Origin: Anaerolineae bacterium
GTDB lineage: Bacteria > Chloroflexota > Anaerolineae > Aggregatilineales > UBA2796
Reading direction: 5' to 3'
DNA length: 64,000 bases
Assembly (NCBI GenBank): GCA_019637615.1
Contig: JAHBVJ010000033.1
Location: forward strand, 1 to 64,000
Of this stretch, positions 59,637 through 64,000 are shown piece after piece. The notes below the pieces were generated by a model. The model had not been told where the DNA came from, did not search any database, and saw nothing but the letters and a program-made list of their open reading frames with translations. Made by a program: the position numbers and the translations under genes. Numbering within the stretch: position 1 is the first letter of the stretch; every line of letters starts with the position of its first letter.

Positions 59637-60899
59637 ATGAGTCTTTCTGAATCCGCCTACGACAACCAGCAGCAAGCGGCCTCGCCCTCTCAGCCACTTT
59701 TGAAGCCCGTGCAGCCGGATACGATTGATCTGTTGACAGCCGCCCTGCGCGACATCCTCGACATCGACTCCACGCAGCAAGCCGAAACCCTGCGCGGGCG
59801 CGAACGTCAGCGTGTAGTGATCTTTCGCGGCACGCTGATCAAAGATGCCGAAACCGCGTTTCCGGTCGTTGAGGAACGCTTCCATACGCTCGGCTACACG
59901 CCATCGATGGAGCGGCAAGGTGAGATGGACGTGATTCTCGCTGTCGAAGGGTTGGTCGTCGGGCGGCGGATCAAGACGCGCGCATGGTTGCATCTCTTGC
60001 TGCTGATCCTGACCATTGCCTCGACCATTTTTTCCGCCTCGATGTTTCGGGGTGGCGTCGCGCCGGGCACGGTGAAATGTACGCTGGACGCCAACAACAA
60101 ACTGGTCTGCACCGATGTCAGCGGCAACACCGTCAACGCCATCTTGAACGAAGTCCAGCGCAACGCGCCCTACGCCGTCCCCTTCGGCCTGACGCTCCTA
60201 CTGATCCTCGGCGTCCACGAGATGGGGCACTACATCGCGGCGCGGCGGCATAAAGTCGATGTCACGCTGCCTTTCTTCGTGCCGCTGCCCTTCATCAGTC
60301 CGCTCGGTACGCTTGGCGCGGTCATCTTCATCCGCAGCATGTTGAAAAGCAAAAAAGCCCTGTTCGATGTCGGGATTAGCGGGCCATTGGCGGGCTTTGT
60401 CGTGGCTTTCATCGCCCTGATCATCGGGATGCGGATGCCGAGCTATCCCGACGCCAACCGCCTGATCACGCGCGTCGGCACGCCTATCTTGGTCGAAGCC
60501 GTCGGCAAGATCGTCCGCCCGCAAGACCGCAACATCTCGCAGTTCATCACGCGCCAGCCTGTAGCATTCGCCGCGTGGTTCGGGATGTTCCTGACCGCCC
60601 TCAATCTGCTGCCCATCGGTCAACTCGATGGCGGTCACGTCACCTACACGCTGTTCGGGCGCACCGCGTGGACAATCGCGATGGTGACGTTTGGCGGGCT
60701 GATCGTGCTGGGCGTGACGGTGATGCCGAGTTTCCTGTTTTATGCGGTATTGGCGCTCCTGACCGGACTCCGCCATCCGCCACCCAATAACGACATCACG
60801 CCGCTGGATAATCGTCGTCGGCTCTTGGGCTATGCCACCCTGATCCTGTTCTTCCTGATCGCCACGCCGAATCCGTTCCCCACCTTACGCGGCTTCTGA
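59637..60899 (+). CDS. Site-2 protease-like membrane metalloprotease (M50)
   Basis: 420 residues. The first 115 residues are cytoplasmic, then about seven membrane helices. Zinc site: HEMGH at 194-198 within a helix and Asp331 in LDGGH, with NLLPIGQL before it, the M50 signatures. FVPLPFISPLGTLGA is a typical family segment. Such proteases cut transmembrane anchors of regulators. ATG 59637 follows the dcd stop by two bases, so it is translated with dcd. A strong terminator follows at 60908. No candidate substrate nearby other than membrane-anchored proteins in the window. Confidence 0.9.
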   Translation: MSLSESAYDNQQQAASPSQPLLKPVQPDTIDLLTAALRDILDIDSTQQAETLRGRERQRVVIFRGTLIKDAETAFPVVEERFHTLGYTPSMERQGEMDVILAVEGLVVGRRIKTRAWLHLLLLILTIASTIFSASMFRGGVAPGTVKCTLDANNKLVCTDVSGNTVNAILNEVQRNAPYAVPFGLTLLLILGVHEMGHYIAARRHKVDVTLPFFVPLPFISPLGTLGAVIFIRSMLKSKKALFDVGISGPLAGFVVAFIALIIGMRMPSYPDANRLITRVGTPILVEAVGKIVRPQDRNISQFITRQPVAFAAWFGMFLTALNLLPIGQLDGGHVTYTLFGRTAWTIAMVTFGGLIVLGVTVMPSFLFYAVLALLTGLRHPPPNNDITPLDNRRRLLGYATLILFFLIATPNPFPTLRGF

Positions 60900-60907
60900 A
60901 ATCTTCG

Positions 60908-60939
60908 GGGAGAGAATGGCCTTCTCTCCCTTTTATTTT
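60908..60939 (+). terminator. Rho-independent terminator of the argS-dcd-M50 group
   Basis: GGGAGAGAA at 60908-60916 pairs with TTCTCTCCC at 60922-60930 around TGGCC, followed by TTTTATTTT. Textbook structure, nine bases after the M50 stop. Confidence 0.92.
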
Positions 60940-60945
60940 GCCTAC

Positions 60946-60973
60946 TTGACAAAAATTTAGACTTGCCTAAAAT
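60946..60973 (+). promoter_or_regulatory. Promoter of the glycosyltransferase gene
   Basis: TTGACA at 60946-60951, 16-bp spacer and TAAAAT at 60968-60973. The spacer contains the small inverted repeat TTTAG (60956-60960) with CTAAA (60967-60971), a possible operator. The leader to ATG 61064 is about 85 bases and contains the dispersed heptad repeat. Confidence 0.6.
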
Positions 60974-61013
60974 ATTCCTTAAGCAACATGAAACGCATCC
61001 CGAATCGCATTTT

Positions 61014-61044
61014 ACTAAGCACTCAGGACTAAGCACTTAGCACT
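61014..61044. repeat. Heptad-repeat copy in the glycosyltransferase leader
   Basis: ACTAAGC units continue into ACTCAGGACTAAGCACTTAGCACT (61021-61044 in two parts), matching 23 of 24 bases of the core of the 105-bp tandem repeat at 937-1228. It lies between promoter and ribosome site (GGGAGAG) of the next gene. Confidence 0.75.
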
Positions 61045-61063
61045 GTTTTGATGGGAGAGACCA

Positions 61064-62272
61064 ATGGCAAAGATCGCCTACGTAGGACTGCCCGCACATG
61101 GGCACACCAACCCAACCCTGCCTGTGATGAAGGAACTCGTGCGGCGCGGGCACGAAGTGTTGTACTACAACGCGGAGTCATTCCGTGCCAAAGTCGCGCC
61201 GACAGGTGCCGATTTCCGTGCCCTGCCCGAACCCATGCCCACCGAACGCGAAGTCTCGATGGCGATGCAAGAACTCATCGACGCCTCGATCCTGCTGGCG
61301 GGGATCAGCCCACGCCTAACGCGCTACATGATCGATGAATTCGCGCGTGAGCAACCCGATCTCGTCATCTACGACTCCGTCGCCATGTGGGGCTACATCG
61401 CCGCCCGCACGCATGGCCTTCCCGTCGCCTGTTCGATCACCACCTTTGTGCTCGATGGCTCGCAGGGCACGGTTGGGCTAGGCGCGATGGCGCGGCTGAT
61501 GTGGTCAGCGCTGCCCCACGTCCCCAAACTGCTCAACTGGAAGCAGAGCATGGCGCGCGAATTCGGCAAGGACAACGCGGGCGGGATCACCGAATACGCC
61601 GATTTGAACCTTGTCTTCACCTCGAAGGAGTTCCATCCCAAGAACAAATTCGTGGATGACCGCTTCCGCTTCGTCGGGCCATCCATCGACGCCACGACGC
61701 GCGACGGTAGTTTCCCCTTCGATCAACTTCGCGACGGCACCAAGGTCTACATCTCGCTCGGCACGATCACCAATCTAGACTCGGCCTTCTACCGTGCGGT
61801 GTTCACAGCCTTCGCGGGCTATCCGGCGCAAGTCATCCTCGCTGTCGGCAAGCATACCGATCTCGCCGCGCTGGGCGCTGTGCCCGCCAACTTCATCGTG
61901 CGCAACTACGTCCCACAGTTGGATATTTTGCAGCGCGTCGATGCCTTCATCACACACGGCGGCATGAACAGCATCCATGAGGGCTTGTATTACGGCGTGC
62001 CGGAGATCGTTGTGCCGCATCAGTTCGAGCAGTACTTGAATGGCAAGCGTGTCGAGCAAACCGGAACTGGCCTCCTGATCGGGGACACGCGCCCCTATGG
62101 TCGGGTTACCGCGCAAGAACTCCGATCCGCGCTGGAAACGCTGCTGACCACGCCATCCTACCGCCAGAACGCGCAGCACATCGGGGAAACACTCCGCGCG
62201 GCGGGTGGCTACGTCCGTGCCGCCGACGAGATCGAAGCCTATATCGGCGTCACCGAACGGATGCTGGCATAA
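61064..62272 (+). CDS. UGT/MGT-type glycosyltransferase
   Basis: 402 residues of GT-B fold, family GT1. N-terminal acceptor domain begins with VGLPAHGHTNPTLP, where His in AHGH is the expected base. The C-terminal nucleotide-sugar domain has VYISLGTI, ILAVGKHTD and the PSPG-like VDAFITHGGMNSIHEGLYYGVPEIVVPHQFEQ. Relatives glycosylate macrolides or other small hydrophobic compounds, sometimes to inactivate antibiotics, but natural substrate cannot be read from sequence. Own promoter upstream; ATG has GGGAGAG ahead. Confidence 0.88.
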   Translation: MAKIAYVGLPAHGHTNPTLPVMKELVRRGHEVLYYNAESFRAKVAPTGADFRALPEPMPTEREVSMAMQELIDASILLAGISPRLTRYMIDEFAREQPDLVIYDSVAMWGYIAARTHGLPVACSITTFVLDGSQGTVGLGAMARLMWSALPHVPKLLNWKQSMAREFGKDNAGGITEYADLNLVFTSKEFHPKNKFVDDRFRFVGPSIDATTRDGSFPFDQLRDGTKVYISLGTITNLDSAFYRAVFTAFAGYPAQVILAVGKHTDLAALGAVPANFIVRNYVPQLDILQRVDAFITHGGMNSIHEGLYYGVPEIVVPHQFEQYLNGKRVEQTGTGLLIGDTRPYGRVTAQELRSALETLLTTPSYRQNAQHIGETLRAAGGYVRAADEIEAYIGVTERMLA

Positions 62273-62601
62273 ATGGCTACGAAACCAGATAGTCATATGC
62301 CAACAGACTTACGCGTGTTGAGTCCCGAAGGGACTTCGTAGGGTAAGCCCGACGTTGATGGTGTTTCAAAAAATAAGGCAGGAATACGCCGATCACGCCA
62401 ACACATCTTCTTGAGTCCCTTTTGTGGACTTCGTTCTCTAAGCCTGACGTTTTAACGTCGGGCGGCGTGACGACAAACCTGCGTTTCCTTGACGAATTTC
62501 TTCAACACCATCAACGGCGGGACGTTGGTTACGTACGCTGGCTGTCAAAATCAACATATCCAACTGCCAATGAAGACCCATTTGGCATCGATGCGATCAC
62601 C
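62273..62601. repeat. Intergenic with palindromes
   Basis: No gene is supported. GAGTCCCGAAGGGACTTCG near 62320 contains GTCCC/GGGAC around GAA, and GCCTGACGTT (62442-62451) pairs with AACGTCGGGC (62454-62463) with one mismatch. A related GACGTTGATGG occurs near 62352. These look like remnants of dispersed palindromic repeats. Confidence 0.5.
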
Positions 62602-63450
62602 TCACCCTGACCCATCCTCCGCGTACAGCTCGCGGATCAATCCCCCGATCCGCTGTTCGAGTTCAACATCATACGTATAGCCGAGTCTCAACGCGATCTC
62701 CCTCGCCAAGTGTTGATACAGCGTGATCGTCGCGAACAGCGCACGCCAGCTATCAACCGGATCGAAGTGCCCGAACAACCCATCGAGAGCTTGTTTCGTT
62801 TCGGCGTCCGTCCAGTCGAGCATGAAGCGTCCAGCGTGCCATGTGTCGTGATTCCACCCATTCATGGCGCGGGCGTGCCACGCGATGAACCACAGCAGCG
62901 TATGCTTCAAGCCCATATCCCAGCCTTTGACCACCCACAAATCGCGCCGCCGGATGGTTTTAGCGGTTTGCAGCGCCTCGTACCAGAAGCGCGTCACCAT
63001 CAGCGCAAATTCATCGGATGCTGGCGGGTTCTGCGCTGGCAGTACGTAGCTTGGCGGAGGCAGACGCGCTACCAAGCCATCCTTGTCGATCAAGGCATAG
63101 TATCCGCGCTGATATACGTCTTCCAACGTGCCCGCTTCCACCATCTTCACGAGTTCACTGACGGCGAAAAAATGGCAGTCCACCTTCTGCCCGCCCTCGA
63201 ACACCGCTAACCGCTGGGGTTCCTCCCCCGCTTGCTCGAACGGCAAACACAACCACAGCGTCCCGAAGTTCGACAGCCACGCCGTCTCGCCCAGATAAAG
63301 CGTCATGTCGTTGACGAACATCATCAGATCAAGGTCAGCCCACCGATCCGCCGGATGGTCGCGCCGCGCCTGCGAACCGACCACGATGATCGCGCGGATC
63401 GCGTCCTGCCCTGCTGCCCACGTCGCAATACGCTGCGCTAATGCCATCAT
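62602..63450 (-). CDS. Aminoglycoside 6-adenylyltransferase-like protein
   Basis: 282 residues. Nucleotidyltransferase signature VVGSQARRDHPADRWADLDLMMF, with the GS and DxD residues that bind ATP and metal, then FGTLWLC and KVDCHFFAV. The C-terminal helical part holds DLWVVKGWDMGLKH and ALDGLFGHFDP, as in ANT(6)/AadE proteins. Relatives adenylate streptomycin, but many chromosomal homologues have no proven resistance role. ATG 63450 has AAGG nine bases ahead; TTG 63468 is less likely. Lone gene, at the edge of repeat-bearing DNA. Confidence 0.85.
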   Translation of the reverse strand: MMALAQRIATWAAGQDAIRAIIVVGSQARRDHPADRWADLDLMMFVNDMTLYLGETAWLSNFGTLWLCLPFEQAGEEPQRLAVFEGGQKVDCHFFAVSELVKMVEAGTLEDVYQRGYYALIDKDGLVARLPPPSYVLPAQNPPASDEFALMVTRFWYEALQTAKTIRRRDLWVVKGWDMGLKHTLLWFIAWHARAMNGWNHDTWHAGRFMLDWTDAETKQALDGLFGHFDPVDSWRALFATITLYQHLAREIALRLGYTYDVELEQRIGGLIRELYAEDGSG

Positions 63451-63924
63451 CTTGTTGCGCCTTCCCAATCAATAGCGCTAACCCAAAACCCTGACCGTCC
63501 GTTATAAAATCCCAACCATCCTCGCGCCCAAAGTTAGATGACTATAACTTGACGTTGCGAACAGACTGTTGTAAACTGTGTTCTGCAATGCACATCCGTA
63601 GCATTCTCGTGTACTTCGCCATCTAGCCATCTGATCGCTAGTCGGCGTTCATCCATATCGAGCTGCCTCGATCCATCGCCCTGATAAGGCTGCCTGTTTT
63701 TGCCTATTAGTGTGTTTTCACTAAACAAACCAACAAAACTATCGGAGGTTACGACTACCTTCAATCCGGTGAGTTATCGCCGGAGTTCACCATCGCATCC
63801 GATCTAATGGAGGTTGCCGCCTTGTTCTCACCGTCACCATCAACCCTAACTGCTAAACCTCGAAAATTTGGTCGTTTTCGCGTTCAAATGACGACACAGA
63901 ACAGTCAACCACAATACCCCGCCC
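63451..63924. other. Intergenic, no gene recognised
   Basis: No credible gene. Base composition is like the left 900 bases of the window. A 76-codon frame on the minus strand (63534-63764) has no ribosome site or family resemblance. Confidence 0.35.
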
Positions 63925-63956
63925 ATGATCCCATCCCCACCAGCCAACGGGATCAT
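63925..63956. repeat. 32-bp REP-like palindrome (copy 2)
   Basis: ATGATCCC at 63925-63932 pairs with GGGATCAT at 63949-63956. 29 of 32 bases agree with the copy at 1225-1256, and the downstream GGGAACAT resembles GGGAGCAT after copy 1, so the repeat unit may be longer than 32 bp. Confidence 0.75.
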
Positions 63957-64000
63957 ATCCGGGAACATTCCGCACGGAACAGCCCACGATCTATCATCAC

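Noticed and set aside
1..64000. tRNA, rRNA, integrase or complete insertion sequence
   Set aside because: Gaps between genes were read for cloverleaf-like or transposase-like sequences and none was convincing; this was by eye and a tRNA scan would be more sensitive.

Overview
This 64 kb window looks like the chromosome of a free-living, carbohydrate-eating bacterium of the phylum Chloroflexota, probably class Anaerolineae. I infer this from the mix of genes (three CUT1 sugar importers without their own ATPase, oxidised-sugar enzymes, a TPR-CHAT protein beside a Ser/Thr kinase, histidine kinase with GAF domain, SpoIIE phosphatase), from the moderately GC-rich coding sequence and from the dispersed heptad and palindrome repeats. 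No rRNA, tRNA, CRISPR array, complete insertion sequence or prophage was seen.

The first 34 kb is a sugar-utilisation region with three transporter loci. (A) 1.3-14.0 kb: mutarotase-like protein, enolase-superfamily enzyme and SDR on the minus strand; on the plus strand a GntR regulator behind a consensus promoter, a binding protein, two permeases, a GH36 alpha-galactosidase and an SMP-30 lactonase; then a minus-strand SDR and a plus-strand galactonate-dehydratase-like enolase. Together they suggest uptake of alpha-galactosides and oxidative (De Ley-Doudoroff type) galactose breakdown. (B) 14.1-25.9 kb: a FadR-type GntR regulator faces an eleven-gene run (binding protein, two permeases, cupin, three xylose-isomerase-like TIM barrels, Gfo/Idh/MocA dehydrogenase, D-2-hydroxyacid dehydrogenase, luciferase-like oxidoreductase, SDR) for an unidentified, probably oxidised or unusual sugar. 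(C) 26.0-33.4 kb: a LacI regulator with two identical operators, a binding protein, two permeases, a GH66 dextranase-like enzyme and a GH15 glucohydrolase, consistent with use of dextran or isomalto-oligosaccharides.

From 33.4 to 50.3 kb the genes are mainly signalling and envelope functions: an ABC ATPase fused to two cyclic-nucleotide-binding domains with its FtsX-type permease and a small anchored protein, an M19 dipeptidase, an orphan GAF histidine kinase, a class V aminotransferase, and a minus-strand group encoding a TolB-like propeller, a large TPR-CHAT protease-like protein, a Ser/Thr kinase with TPRs and a secreted protein.

From 50.8 kb to the end: a truncated MFS gene, a very unusual ClpB-like AAA+ protein whose C-terminus resembles peptide chain release factor 2 without the GGQ domain, a redox-sensor-like trio (2Fe-2S ferredoxin, PAS, SpoIIE phosphatase), housekeeping genes argS (with a degenerate HIGH motif) and dcd, an M50 protease, a UGT-type glycosyltransferase and an aminoglycoside 6-adenylyltransferase-like protein. 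Both ends of the window carry related palindromic repeats, and the left end also has a 105-bp tandem repeat. The AAA+/release-factor fusion is the strongest candidate for a new system.
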